From: Bradyrhizobium hipponense
Lineage (GTDB): Bacteria > Pseudomonadota > Alphaproteobacteria > Rhizobiales > Xanthobacteraceae
Reading direction: 5' to 3'
Assembly (NCBI RefSeq): GCF_008123965.1
Contig: NZ_VSTH01000001.1
Coordinates: forward strand, 1-64,000
Length of the DNA: 64,000 nt
Both the position numbers and the translations under genes were made by a program. Position 1 is the first letter of the stretch. The number at the start of each line of letters is the position of its first letter. Under the pieces are notes generated by a model, which saw only the letters and a program-made list of their open reading frames with translations, was not told the DNA's origin and ran no database searches. Shown here piece by piece: positions 54,623 to 62,977 of this stretch.

Positions 54623-54915
54623 TGGGGCACGTCAACAAAGTCAGCCACGTGTTCACCCTCGGTCATGTTGCCCAGATGCTTGGAGAAGACGAGGAATGGC
54701 TGTTCGAGGTCGCCGAAGAAATGGACCCCGAGGACGGCCAGCTATGGGTCGTCGGCGTCGGTGAAGACGGCGTGATGGCGTTCACCGCTGATGGAATCGA
54801 GAACCTCAAAAATCTGATCGCAATCCACAAAGACGACCCCAGCATCATCGAAGAACGCCGCCAAGCGCTCGCTACGATGATGAAGCCGAAAACCGAAGAG
54901 TCCGGCGAGGCCTAA
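54622..54915 (+). CDS. Small ORF translationally coupled to the end of IS66 tnpC
   Basis: This 97-residue protein starts at ATG 54622, whose first base is the last base of the tnpC stop (TGATG). The sequence is acidic and compact (TLGHVAQMLGEDEEWLFEVAEEMDPEDGQLWVVGVGEDGVMAF) and shows no sign of decay, although tnpB and tnpC next to it are broken. I recall similar ORFs beside rhizobial IS66 elements but no known function. It could be a passenger gene or regulator of the element. Confidence 0.7.
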   Translation: MGHVNKVSHVFTLGHVAQMLGEDEEWLFEVAEEMDPEDGQLWVVGVGEDGVMAFTADGIENLKNLIAIHKDDPSIIEERRQALATMMKPKTEESGEA

Positions 54916-55279
54916 CCGTTAACTGGACAGATCAGCGCTTGCGGCCTACCGCGCATGGTTACGCCCGCATCAGCCTTGCGCGATTGATGAAGCAACGGGC
55001 CTATCTCGAATCCCGCATCCGTGACGACCTCGAGCTCTGTCATCTCGGCGAGACACTCGAGATCTGAAACGGCGGGCGTCCTTCTCAAGGAGGACAGAGG
55101 ATCGCTAAGAGACCGGATGGCAGTAATGACGGCGCGTGCGACTGCCTTTAGCGGACGGAGGCGCTTGCCTCGCCTCTCGAATTGATAACAGCGTCAACTC
55201 AGGTACCCAGGCGCCGGTGATCCGTGCGTCGACCGCGGATCAGCTGATGCGGATCAATGCTCGGGTGCATCTAACATGG
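54916..55279. other. Downstream flank of the IS66 remnant
   Basis: One plus frame (about 54926-55069) reads RLRPTAHGYARISLARLMKQRAYLESRIRDDLELCHLGETLEI in short pieces and looks protein-like. It continues the region after the coupled ORF, but no start codon is evident. Nothing else is recognisable. Confidence 0.35.
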
Positions 55280-55450
55280 TCAAACGGCTCTTGCTCTGCT
55301 GCCCGCTCTAGCCCGCCGTCTTCCGCTTGTTCTCGCCTCTACGATTCGAAGCCGATTTCGAAGCTTCTCCACCTCTCTAAGCTCGGCGATGAGCGCTTGG
55401 AGGCGTGCGTGCAGAACAGCACAGCTGTAAACCTGGCGAATATTGGTCAT
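55280..55450 (-). CDS. Possible 56-residue basic helical protein
   Basis: ATG at 55450 opens MTNIRQVYSCAVLHARLQAL, followed by a Glu/Arg-rich helix (IAELREVEKLRNRLRIVEA) and an Arg/Ala-rich tail to TGA at 55280. A GGGG lies six bases upstream. The first 40 residues look like an ordered helix and the tail like a nucleic-acid contact. I have only a loose memory of similar small rhizobial proteins. Confidence 0.4.
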   Translation of the reverse strand: MTNIRQVYSCAVLHARLQALIAELREVEKLRNRLRIVEARTSGRRRARAGSRARAV

Positions 55451-55526
55451 TACTGCCCCGGAATATAACTTGAATTAACCAGCCACCGATAAAACGGGAC
55501 AATTGGATGATCGCTACTTCGTGCGC

Positions 55527-55664
55527 CTAGTGAGCTATTAGTGTAGCCGCCAGATGCTCCCAGTACTCGGCCTCTGCGAGCAGCTTCCAGCTTCTCTCAG
55601 AATCACGCGCGGCGGCCTGTCGGCAAAGCAACGCCATCGCGCGAAAGCGGCGCACAGCTTCCAT
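55527..55664 (-). CDS. 45-residue member of a common Bradyrhizobium small-protein family
   Basis: ATG at 55664 encodes MEAVRRFRAMALLCRQAAA, then RDSERSWKLLAEAEYWEHLA, and ends with ATLIAH before a TAG. I recognise the pattern RxMAxLCRQxAA followed by SWxxLAEAExWEHLA from many short rhizobial proteins of unknown function. It is below the length limit of most gene callers. GGGAG lies just upstream of the start. Confidence 0.65.
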   Translation of the reverse strand: MEAVRRFRAMALLCRQAAARDSERSWKLLAEAEYWEHLAATLIAH

Positions 55665-56136
55665 CGCAAAACTCCCTGCTTCCTGTTTTCCCCAACCTTA
55701 TTTTTTATTATTGCGATGGAGTCATCATCATTACTGGAGATAACTAAATTTGTCGTTTAGCGGCAGCCAGTTAAGTTCCGCCAGAGCGTCAAAGCGGAAC
55801 TATTTTCGTTTTAGGCTTCACATCAGTTTCGAATGCTGCTCGGTGCGGGCATTGTCGCGCGCGATTGCGCGGCTCCGCGCAATCGAGCGCAGGCGATGGA
55901 GCATGCTCACGTGCATTCGAAGCGGCCGGAGTAGGCATGCAATGTCAGAAACCGAACCAACGACCGCTCAGGGTCTTCTCTAGTTGGTCCGTTGCCCAGC
56001 ACCTGAACCTTACTGGCGATCAGCTCGGCGCAAATGCCGGGCTCATTCGTCAAGCTCATTCCGCGGCACACAGCTTGAACGAACGACCAAGTGCGGTCGC
56101 TACCCAGGCTGGATGCACCAGCGGCTGCGCTCGGAA
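55665..56136. other. Intergenic stretch; one hairpin, no gene seen
   Basis: An AT-rich start is followed by a perfect 8-bp inverted repeat AGTTCCGC / GCGGAACT (55774-55801) with a 12-base loop and then TATTTTCGTTTT, so it could terminate transcription rightward. No convincing gene is present. Confidence 0.4.
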
Positions 56137-56769
56137 TTACTCCTCGAGAACGCTGTCATTTCCCTTCGGTCCCGCGATGGTCTGACGCTCTGGGACCTGC
56201 TGCGGGCGATAGCGCGACTCGCGCTCGCGGGGGACCGGGCGCTCGGACGGATTGCGGCCGATCTTAGCTTGGAGCTCGATAAGATCGGTGAACACGTCGG
56301 CCTGGCGGCGCAGCTCGTCGGCGATCATCGGCGGCTGGGTCGCGATCGTCGAAACAACGGTGACTCGTACGCCGCGGCGCTGCACCGCCTCGACCAGGGG
56401 CCGGAAGTCGCCGTCACCCGAGAACAGCACCATTTCGTCGATATGCGCGGCGAGCTCCATGGCATTGACAGCGAGCTCAATGTCCATGTTGCCCTTGACC
56501 TTCCGTCGGCCGCCAGCGTCAATGAACTCCTTGGTCGGCTTGGTGACGACCGTGTAGCCGTTATAATCAAGCCAATCGATCAACGGACGGATCGACGAGT
56601 ACTCTTGGTCCTCGATAGTGGCGGTGTAGTAGAACGCGCGCAGAAGCGTGCCACGGGTCTGAAATTCGGTCAGCAGGCGTTTGTAATCGATATCGAACCC
56701 AAGCGTTTTCGCTGTGGCGTACAGATTGGCTCCGTCGACGAAAAGCGCAATCCTGTTGGAGACTGCCAT
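56137..56769 (-). CDS. NYN-domain (LabA/DUF88-like) protein, putative ribonuclease
   Basis: This protein has about 210 residues from ATG 56769; the frame continues upstream without a better start. ALFVDGANLYATAKTLGFDID at residues 7-27 has the first catalytic Asp of PIN-like NYN domains. MDIELAVNAMELAAHIDEMVLFSGDGDFRPLVEAVQRRG near residue 95-133 has the other conserved Asp residues (SGDGDF). The C-terminal 40 residues are Arg/Pro/Glu-rich and probably disordered. NYN proteins are thought to cut RNA in a metal-dependent way. The target is unknown. Confidence 0.85.
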   Translation of the reverse strand: MAVSNRIALFVDGANLYATAKTLGFDIDYKRLLTEFQTRGTLLRAFYYTATIEDQEYSSIRPLIDWLDYNGYTVVTKPTKEFIDAGGRRKVKGNMDIELAVNAMELAAHIDEMVLFSGDGDFRPLVEAVQRRGVRVTVVSTIATQPPMIADELRRQADVFTDLIELQAKIGRNPSERPVPRERESRYRPQQVPERQTIAGPKGNDSVLEE

Positions 56770-57188
56770 GATAATCTCTGAACCGCACAGTGCCGCGTTG
56801 CGGGTCCGCGCATATGAACCCGCCAATGAAGTGGCACCAAGAAAACTTAAACGACAACAATGCTATACCGCGGCTCATTAGTGTTCAAACAGTTTCGTGC
56901 GACCGAAAATAAATTCGGTGACACCTCAACGCTGCGTATATTCCCGGCGGCAGACAGCGCATCTCATGGATTGGCTCAGGCGTTTCGACTACTCTCGGCC
57001 CGCAGATCTTTTGCAGTGCAATGCCACATCGGTTCGCAAGCTTTGATATCGGCTTAAGACACCGCGGTCGACGATGGAGCTGGCGGGTGTGCGCCAGCGA
57101 AGGCACGACCGTAATGTCTGGTTGGGCGAACAGCCGAGCCGCGGCCAGATACAAGGCGGCAGGCACGCTTTCGGCCGTGCAGCTCTTA
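56770..57188. other. Intergenic stretch, no gene recognised
   Basis: A minus frame (56885-57166) is open for 93 codons but has no family resemblance and a composition unlike its neighbours. The stretch adjoins the IS630 fragment and may be decayed insertion-sequence DNA. Confidence 0.35.
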
Positions 57189-57370
57189 CTAGTGGATGGA
57201 ATCTAACGCTTGGTGCCCTCGTCTGATAGCAGCGATAATGTGTTCGGGATCGGCGGTCCGAGCGAAGGGCTTGGCTTGCGGATTGTGCTCGGCGAGGTAG
57301 CGATTGATCGGCGCTTGGAGGTCGACAACGCGGACTTGCTCAGCAAACGTGACGTCAAGACATTGCAGCG
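57189..57370 (-). pseudogene. C-terminal fragment of an IS630 family transposase
   Basis: On the minus strand the last codons read VVDLQAPINRYLAEHN, then PFARTADPEHIIAAIRRGHQ, ending DSIH and TAG at 57189. This is the conserved end of IS630 transposases (VVDLQAAINRFLAEHN-type, then ADPDxIIAAVxRGHQxLxxIH). Upstream of about 57370 an in-frame stop appears and similarity is lost. The catalytic DDE domain is gone. Confidence 0.75.
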
Positions 57371-57719
57371 GCCGTTCCCTGATGACCTGCTACGGACCGT
57401 GATTTGCGGGGCGCATAAAGAAAATCGGGCGGCGGCTTAGGTCGTCCTCGAAGTGCGATGTCGGCGCCGTTGGGAAAAAGCGGACATGGCCGTCACCCTG
57501 GAATTTCGCATCAAACACCCGTTGCGCTCCAACCTCAATTCGACCTGGTGCTGGCCTGTTTTTGCACCAGAACCCGTGGAACCTCGAAATCTCGGGTGAG
57601 TTACAGAACCGAAGAGGATTGGAGGGTAAGCGCTAATCCAATCGTGCGCGCAGTAGCACGCTCGATTTCTGTTTATCTGTTCGTCCTCTATTGGGCAGTA
57701 CCTGAACAGAGAGGTGTCA
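57371..57719. other. Upstream region of the small periplasmic protein gene
   Basis: No gene seen. GAGAGGTG just before the ATG at 57720 is a good ribosome binding site. A promoter should lie in this 350-bp gap. Confidence 0.4.
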
Positions 57720-57992
57720 ATGAAAGCATCCCTTCTTCTTGCTGGCGCGCTCATCGTCGGATGCGCCGCTCCAGCAGTCGCTGACGAGTTCTACGTCGTG
57801 CAAGGACCTAGCCACAACTGTACGATTACCACCACGCGCCCGGCGGACAAGGAAGTCGTGACGCAGATCGGTCCGATGGCCTTCAAGAGCCGCGTCGAAG
57901 CTGAAGACCGTATCAAGCAGACCAAAGTCTGCGAGGAAGGCACCGTTGGTAGCAGCACCAGCAGCACGACCGTTATCAAAGAGAAGCAATGA
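57720..57992 (+). CDS. Small periplasmic protein of unknown function
   Basis: This 90-residue protein starts at ATG 57720 after GAGAGG; a GTG two codons earlier is possible. A clear signal peptide (MKASLLLAGALIVGCAAPAVA-D, cleavage about residue 21) is followed by about 68 residues with two Cys that could form a disulfide, the charged segment RVEAEDRIKQT, and a Ser/Thr-rich tail. Similar short exported proteins are common in Bradyrhizobium, without assigned function. A strong terminator follows, so this is a single-gene unit. Confidence 0.78.
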   Translation: MKASLLLAGALIVGCAAPAVADEFYVVQGPSHNCTITTTRPADKEVVTQIGPMAFKSRVEAEDRIKQTKVCEEGTVGSSTSSTTVIKEKQ

Positions 57993-58023
57993 ATTCCTGA
58001 TCGAATTCTGGCGAACTTCGAGA

Positions 58024-58055
58024 AAGATCGCGCTCGGTGGGCGCGACCTTTTTTG
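58024..58055 (+). terminator. Rho-independent terminator
   Basis: The sequence AAGATCGCGCTCGGTGGGCGCGACC followed by six T residues forms a GC-rich stem of about nine pairs (one G-U) with a short loop and a T-run. It lies 32 bases after the stop of the periplasmic protein gene. Confidence 0.75.
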
Positions 58056-58431
58056 TTTGCAGATCACCTCACTGGTGGGCTATTTCAGATCGTGTATTGG
58101 CCTCCCGCAGAGGGTTCGACAAATTGGTTGACCGTTGCCTTTTGGGAGCCGGCATCCGAATTGACCACCGAAATGTCTGCTTAGATGTACTTCACCGACA
58201 TCCTCGACCACGCAGTCAAGCCCGATGGCGCTCATCGTCGTAGCAATGACCTTTTATCGTCTCTTCGCTGGCGCGCGGTTCGATGAGGTCGATCGCGACA
58301 CGCCAAGGACGAAGACACCGCGGCGAAAGTCGAGGACGAGTTCGCGCTGCACATCTCGATCATCGCCTCCAGGATAGTGGAGCTCGAGATAACGTCGTGA
58401 TGGTGTTGCCCTGGCAGCTCGTCAGTTGAGC
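58056..58431. other. Intergenic stretch, no gene recognised
   Basis: Open frames are short and compositionally odd on both strands. One plus frame ends FALHISIIASRIVELEITS before TGA at about 58398 and may be the tail of a decayed gene, but I cannot name it. Confidence 0.35.
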
Positions 58432-58629
58432 TTATGAGCGCGAGCCACATTCACTGCTCTGGCCGATCTCGCGATCCCTTCGCAGATCCGCTTCAAGTTC
58501 TTCGACAATGGCGTAAAGCAGGCACGCGGCAAGCGGATCAGTAACTTCTTGCTCCAAAAGGCAGTAGCGAGCGATCCGGACTTCTTGCCGATGAACTGGC
58601 GCTCTGGCATGAGCCGTGCCCTCCAGCAA
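58432..58629 (-). CDS. Possible 65-residue protein
   Basis: ATG 58629 opens a frame whose second half (YCLLEQEVTDPLAACLLYAI, then VEELEADLRRDREIGQ) looks like an ordered acidic helix pair as in small rhizobial proteins. The first 20 residues look less natural, so the true start may be internal or upstream. No clear ribosome binding site was seen. Function unknown. Confidence 0.35.
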   Translation of the reverse strand: MLEGTAHARAPVHRQEVRIARYCLLEQEVTDPLAACLLYAIVEELEADLRRDREIGQSSECGSRS

Positions 58630-58667
58630 AGCCGTGCAGCGCCAGACAACTCACTTCAGATCATCCA

Positions 58668-58859
58668 ATGACCAGCTTCGCCGTAAATCGCCTCTGGCCG
58701 ATCATCTACCTGACCGCGCTCTTGATATTTACCTTCATGTTCTTGGGACTCGGCGCCGCTTCGTTGATGGGCTTTGCCATGGAGTTCCCACGCCGCCTAG
58801 CGGAGGCGCATCGTATGATGTCGAAGAATTTCGTGCATTTGGCGCGCCATTCAGAATAA
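58668..58859 (+). CDS. Small single-span membrane protein
   Basis: This 63-residue protein has a hydrophobic segment IIYLTALLIFTFMFLGLGAASLMGF (residues 12-36) flanked by a short N-terminus and a basic, His/Arg-containing helical tail. It looks like a real single-pass membrane micro-protein. I do not recognise a family, and the ribosome binding site is weak. Confidence 0.4.
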   Translation: MTSFAVNRLWPIIYLTALLIFTFMFLGLGAASLMGFAMEFPRRLAEAHRMMSKNFVHLARHSE

Positions 58860-59268
58860 GACTGCGAACTCTTATATGATTGAGATTGCTACCTAATTCA
58901 TGACCGTACCAAAGCATTAAGTGCAGATTGAGTAAGGCGAAGGGGCCGGCGGCGCGCCGCGCCTTTCTATCCAATCGGGCACGTCATGAAGACGCCGGAG
59001 CTCATGGACCGAGCAGCGCGCGAGCGTCCTGGGCGACACACGGCTGCACGAGATCAACCTCAGCTGACGTTGCGCCAGCGTGACGACGCTAGCGCCCAAT
59101 AGCTCCGGCGTCGCTGTCACACGGTGCTGCATCGGCGAGAGCGCGAACCTTTGCGGCGGCCAGCCAGGCGGCCTGCGACCCCATGGCCGTCCACCGAGCG
59201 GAACAGTTCGGCATCGAAGGCGTTTTTTCTCGCATCGGAGAACGCCATTAGGCGGGACGCATGTGCTG
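58860..59268. other. Intergenic stretch before the second glycan module
   Basis: A GC-rich palindromic stretch (about 58945-58964, GGCGGCGCGCCGCGCC) stands out. No gene is recognisable. The promoter of the methyltransferase operon is probably here. Confidence 0.35.
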
Positions 59269-60156
59269 ATGCGCAACGACCGACCTGCGGTTACGCTTAA
59301 GTGTCCCGCGTGCAGCCGGGGGACGCCGCATCGGTTTCTTTACGTCAAGAACGGTTGCGAAATCTTTCAATGTCGTGACTGCGGACTGGGACGCACCGAG
59401 GCATCGAGCTTCGATCCCCTCGCTTATTACGACGATGGCTACTTTTCCGGCCGTCAGTCCGACGGCTACGCCGACTATCACGGCGCCGAGCCCGTGCTAC
59501 GGCGCGAGTTCGCCCGTACCGTCGAGTTCATCAGGCGCCGCAAGCCAAAGGGCCACCTGCTCGAGATCGGTTGCGCCTACGGCTTCTTTCTCGATGAAGC
59601 CCGCCGCGCCGGATTTGAGGTGAGCGGCATCGAGCCAGCGGACACGGCTGCTGCCCATGCTGGCGATCTCGGCTTGAACGTCGTCTGCGGCCTGCTGAGC
59701 GAAGCTACTCTCAATTCACTTGGCACCCTGGATGTCATCGTCCTCCTCGACGTCATCGAGCATCTGCCCGCCCCGCAGGAAGCCCTCGCGCTATTCGCGG
59801 ACCACCTCCGGCCGGACGGAATCATCGTGCTGACGACCGGAGACTTCGGCTCCTTGGCGGCGCGGTCGACCGGCGCGCACTGGCGCCTGATGACCCCTCC
59901 ACAGCACCTGTGGTTCTTCAACCGCGACAGCCTCGCGTCTCTGGCCCATTCGGTCGGCCTTCGCGTCGTGAGTTCCGACCACCCCTGGAAATTCGTGCCG
60001 TTCTCGCTGATCGCCTTCCAGGTCGGTCGCATGCTCGGCCGCAAGATCGCAGCCAGTCCGACCGGCAACCGGTTCGCCATTCCAGTGAACCTGTTCGACG
60101 CAATGCGCGTGGTCTTGAGCAAGACGCCGCCGGCCCCGGATACGAGCCTCACATGA
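59269..60156 (+). CDS. SAM-dependent methyltransferase with N-terminal zinc ribbon
   Basis: This protein has about 295 residues from ATG 59269; GTG 59263 is an alternative and the longer frame to 59080 is not supported. A CPAC and CRDC pair near residues 13 and 36 forms a zinc ribbon, as in sugar C-methyltransferase-like proteins. HLLEIGCAYGFFLDEARRAG near residue 96 is SAM motif I, VIVLLDVIEHLPAPQEAL is motif II, and HLRPDGIIVLTTG is motif III. It is translationally coupled to the GT2 gene downstream (ATGA). Confidence 0.83.
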   Translation: MRNDRPAVTLKCPACSRGTPHRFLYVKNGCEIFQCRDCGLGRTEASSFDPLAYYDDGYFSGRQSDGYADYHGAEPVLRREFARTVEFIRRRKPKGHLLEIGCAYGFFLDEARRAGFEVSGIEPADTAAAHAGDLGLNVVCGLLSEATLNSLGTLDVIVLLDVIEHLPAPQEALALFADHLRPDGIIVLTTGDFGSLAARSTGAHWRLMTPPQHLWFFNRDSLASLAHSVGLRVVSSDHPWKFVPFSLIAFQVGRMLGRKIAASPTGNRFAIPVNLFDAMRVVLSKTPPAPDTSLT

Positions 60157-60842
60157 CCGGCCGGATTCGCAATCCCTGGGTCGTTGTCGCGGCGTACAAT
60201 GAAGCGCCCGTGGTCGGTGGCGTCGTGTCCGGCATTCGCCGCGCCGGATACGCGGTCGTCGTGGTCGATGACGGCTCCACCGACCGCACCGGCGACGCCG
60301 CGTTGCTCGCAGGCGCGGTCGTCGTCCGGCATCCGATCAACCTCGGACAGGGCGCCGCGCTGCAGACCGGCATCGACTACGCCCTCGAGCAGCGCGCGGA
60401 TGCGATCGTCACCTTCGATGCTGACGGCCAGCATTCCCCCGCGGCCATCGCGGCGCTGCTCGCGGCGCTCGATCAGTCCGGCATCGATTTCGCCCTCGGC
60501 AGTCGCTTTCTCACCGGCGCCACCGCAAATCTGCCGGTGTCGCGCCGCATCCTGCTCAGCGCCGCGATCTGGTTCACGCGCGCGAGCACCGGACTGCCGG
60601 TCACCGATACCCACAATGGCCTACGGGCGATGACTGAGCGCGGCGCCCGCGCGATCTCCTTGCGACAGAACCGAATGGCGCATGCGTCCGAGATCCTGCA
60701 CCAGATCGCGCAGAGCCGCCTCCGCGTTATCGAGGTGCCGGTGAACATCGAGTACAGCGCCTATTCGCTGGGCAAGGGTCAACGCGTCACCGATGCGCTG
60801 ACGATCTTGATCGATCTGTTTGCGCGGAGGCTCTACCGATGA
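60153..60842 (+). CDS. GT2 glycosyltransferase, polyprenyl-phosphate type
   Basis: This 229-residue protein starts at ATG 60153, giving a 4-bp overlap with the methyltransferase gene. WVVVAAYNEAPVVGGVVSGI, VVVDDGSTDRTGDAA and TFDADGQHSP (DxD) are the GT-A motifs of dolichol-phosphate-mannose-synthase-like enzymes. TDTHNGLRAMTERGAR is the conserved C-terminal catalytic loop. There are no obvious membrane spans, unlike the GT2 at 7821. It is followed, with a 4-bp overlap, by a DUF2304 membrane protein that may anchor it. It probably loads a sugar onto polyprenyl phosphate for the GT39-like protein at 61280. Confidence 0.84.
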   Translation: MTGRIRNPWVVVAAYNEAPVVGGVVSGIRRAGYAVVVVDDGSTDRTGDAALLAGAVVVRHPINLGQGAALQTGIDYALEQRADAIVTFDADGQHSPAAIAALLAALDQSGIDFALGSRFLTGATANLPVSRRILLSAAIWFTRASTGLPVTDTHNGLRAMTERGARAISLRQNRMAHASEILHQIAQSRLRVIEVPVNIEYSAYSLGKGQRVTDALTILIDLFARRLYR

Positions 60843-61249
60843 TCGCGCAGCTATTGCTGACCGCCTTTCTGGCATTCGTTCTGGTCTACGCCTGGTCTGC
60901 GCATCGGACGGTGCCGATCATCGGCCTGCTCGCGAGCGGCGCTGCGCTCGCCGGCCTCTACTTCGTCTGGGTGCCGGAGCATGCCACCGCGCTTGCGGCC
61001 TTCGCGGGAATCGGCCGCGGCTCCGACCTCATAGTCTACATCTGGGTCGTGATCAGCCTGCTCATCATGCTCAACTTGCATCTCAAGCTGCGGCTTCAGC
61101 TCGACATGATCACGCGGCTTGCGCGCGCAGTGGCGATCGATCGCGCCAAGGAGAGCCGGCGTGACGCAAGCCCCCCACGAAAACGTCGCCCGGTCATGTT
61201 GGGCCGAAAGGCCGAGGTGGGCCCGATCCAAGTACAGGCGAAGAAGTAG
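60839..61249 (+). CDS. DUF2304 family membrane protein
   Basis: This 136-residue protein has three hydrophobic segments (residues 2-19, 25-45, 64-82). MLNLHLKLRLQLDMITRLARAVAIDRAKE after the third is the conserved basic end of DUF2304. The remainder is a basic tail. It starts with ATGA overlapping the GT2 stop. DUF2304 proteins very often follow DPM1-like GT2 genes and are thought to be membrane partners or part of the same transfer system. No enzymatic motif is visible. Confidence 0.82.
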   Translation: MIAQLLLTAFLAFVLVYAWSAHRTVPIIGLLASGAALAGLYFVWVPEHATALAAFAGIGRGSDLIVYIWVVISLLIMLNLHLKLRLQLDMITRLARAVAIDRAKESRRDASPPRKRRPVMLGRKAEVGPIQVQAKK

Positions 61250-61279
61250 ATGCCATTGCCAAGTCGCGCCGGAACTTGG

Positions 61280-62977
61280 TCACTCACCGAGCCCGCGATG
61301 ATTGGCGTAGATCTTGGCGAACGGGCGACCAAATCGCGTGACCTCGTCAACCAGTGCGGCCGTCGTGCCGTCGGCACAAGGCCAGCGCTCGGTGGCGATC
61401 AGGTAGTCGGCCTCTTCCACATGTGTTTCGGCGATCCAGTTGCGACGGAACATCACGCCTGCGAGTTGCTCGCGCCAGGCCAGGCAGAGGAGAACGCGCG
61501 GCGGATCGCTCGCGAACCGGCCTTCGGCGTCAATTCGATGCTCGAGGCGGCGCAGCGCCTCGGGAGCCGCCATGCTCCAATAATCGAGGTCGAATCGGCC
61601 ATAAGCGCCGGCGACACCGCCTGCCAGACCGTTCATCGCGATATATTCGAGCGGATGCAGGATGACGAGCGTCAGCACGAGGACCGCCGTGTGCGCGACC
61701 CCGAGGGCCGCGGGCACAATCGGGAGGCGTCGCAAGAAGGGCAAGAGGCCCGCGAGCCCGCGCGCGGCCACGATGGCGAGCATTGGGATCACGAACAATA
61801 CGTGGCGGACACCGTCATAGAGCGTCGAGCCCTGCAGGATGAGCACCCCGATAGGCCCGAACGCCGCCACACCGACGACCAGCACTGCGCGCGATCCTGC
61901 GAGCTCGGCCGCGACTGGTCGCAGTCCCACGACGCCGGACCGGCGCAGGGCGCCGAGGATGGCGCGGGTCCACGACCCTGCAGCACCGATCCAGACCGCC
62001 ATGCCGAGCAACAGCAACGCCAAAAAGCCTTCGGGCAGACGCGCCAGGAGCTGTCCGGGGATGTACCAGGTGGGCAGTTGATCGGTGAACGTGAGCCGGC
62101 CCCAGTTCTGGAATTCAAACGAGGTGTCGAGCGTAGCAAAGTGCCGATAGGCCTCGAGGAATTGTTTGAGCGGATTTCCGATCTGCAACCACGGCCAGAG
62201 TGCAATCGCGGTCAGCCAAGCGATGATGATGACGAGCAGCGTATGCGAGGCGATCTGGCGCAATTGGCCATAGCCCGCGCGGCCATGGCGCAGCAGCGCC
62301 TCGAGCGCGCACAGGCTCATGCCGCCGACGAGGTAGACGTGCGTAATCACCCCGCCAGTGCGTGTCGCTATGGCAAGACCAGTAGTAAGGCCCGTCGCAA
62401 GGGTCAGACGCCAGCTCGGCACCTCCTGCCGCACCAACAGGACGATTGAGAGCGTCGACCAGCTCATCGCGAACAGGAACGGTACGTCGATCGGGGCGAA
62501 GAACAGGTTGCCGTACAGATAGCCGGTGAGCAGGCACAAGGCGAGTGCCGTCAACCCGGCCCAGTACCCGACCGTGAGCCGTGCCATCGGCACGACAGCG
62601 GCCAGCCCGGCGAGGCCAAACAGGAAGGTCAGAGCGTGCCGGACCGTGATCGGGCTCGCGAGCTGAAGCGACTGCACGGCCGCAACGAGCACCTGAAACC
62701 ACGGCCCATACATCCACAGATACTCTTCGACCGTCTCGAACTGAGATCGATCCGCAAAGGCGCTCGTGTACCAGGCAAGCGCCTTGGGGCCGTACTCGTC
62801 CGTGTTGAACTCGTCGGTCGACAGCCCGTAATCCGCGGCGGTCGCAAGCCCAATGACCAAGGCCACGCCGAACACAAGAAGCACGAGCAACATCTCGGCA
62901 TGGCGAGCAGCAAATGCGAGGCCGACTTTCGGCCTCGCAAACCCGGAAACGTCACCATCCACCCGTTCAAGCGCCAT
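61280..62977 (-). CDS. GT39/ArnT-like membrane glycosyltransferase
   Basis: This 565-residue protein has about eleven membrane segments. After the first span the loop GLSTDEFNTDEYGPKALAWY holds acidic residues, corresponding to the catalytic Asp-Glu loop of GT-C enzymes. VRHALTFLFGLAGLAAVVPMARL and LTGYLYGNLFFAPIDVPFLFAMSWSTLS are typical of the PMT/ArnT superfamily, which uses polyprenyl-phosphate sugars. The ATG is at 62977. It ends 30 bp from the DUF2304 gene in convergent orientation. The upstream GT2 probably supplies the donor. Confidence 0.82.
   Translation of the reverse strand: MALERVDGDVSGFARPKVGLAFAARHAEMLLVLLVFGVALVIGLATAADYGLSTDEFNTDEYGPKALAWYTSAFADRSQFETVEEYLWMYGPWFQVLVAAVQSLQLASPITVRHALTFLFGLAGLAAVVPMARLTVGYWAGLTALALCLLTGYLYGNLFFAPIDVPFLFAMSWSTLSIVLLVRQEVPSWRLTLATGLTTGLAIATRTGGVITHVYLVGGMSLCALEALLRHGRAGYGQLRQIASHTLLVIIIAWLTAIALWPWLQIGNPLKQFLEAYRHFATLDTSFEFQNWGRLTFTDQLPTWYIPGQLLARLPEGFLALLLLGMAVWIGAAGSWTRAILGALRRSGVVGLRPVAAELAGSRAVLVVGVAAFGPIGVLILQGSTLYDGVRHVLFVIPMLAIVAARGLAGLLPFLRRLPIVPAALGVAHTAVLVLTLVILHPLEYIAMNGLAGGVAGAYGRFDLDYWSMAAPEALRRLEHRIDAEGRFASDPPRVLLCLAWREQLAGVMFRRNWIAETHVEEADYLIATERWPCADGTTAALVDEVTRFGRPFAKIYANHRGLGE

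Larger units (their letters stand above)
53402..54925 (+). mobile_element. Internally deleted IS66 family element
   Basis: The stretch holds in order tnpA, a frameshifted tnpB, the first 90 or so codons of tnpC, and the last 46 codons of tnpC followed by an extra ORF. The central part of TnpC with the DDE catalytic region, about 400 codons, is missing. It is therefore non-autonomous. The boundaries given are those of the genes; inverted repeats were not found. Confidence 0.75.

Noticed and set aside
53250..55140. Terminal inverted repeats of the IS66 remnant
   Set aside because: I compared the flanks by eye and found no convincing matching ends. One end may have been lost with the deletion.
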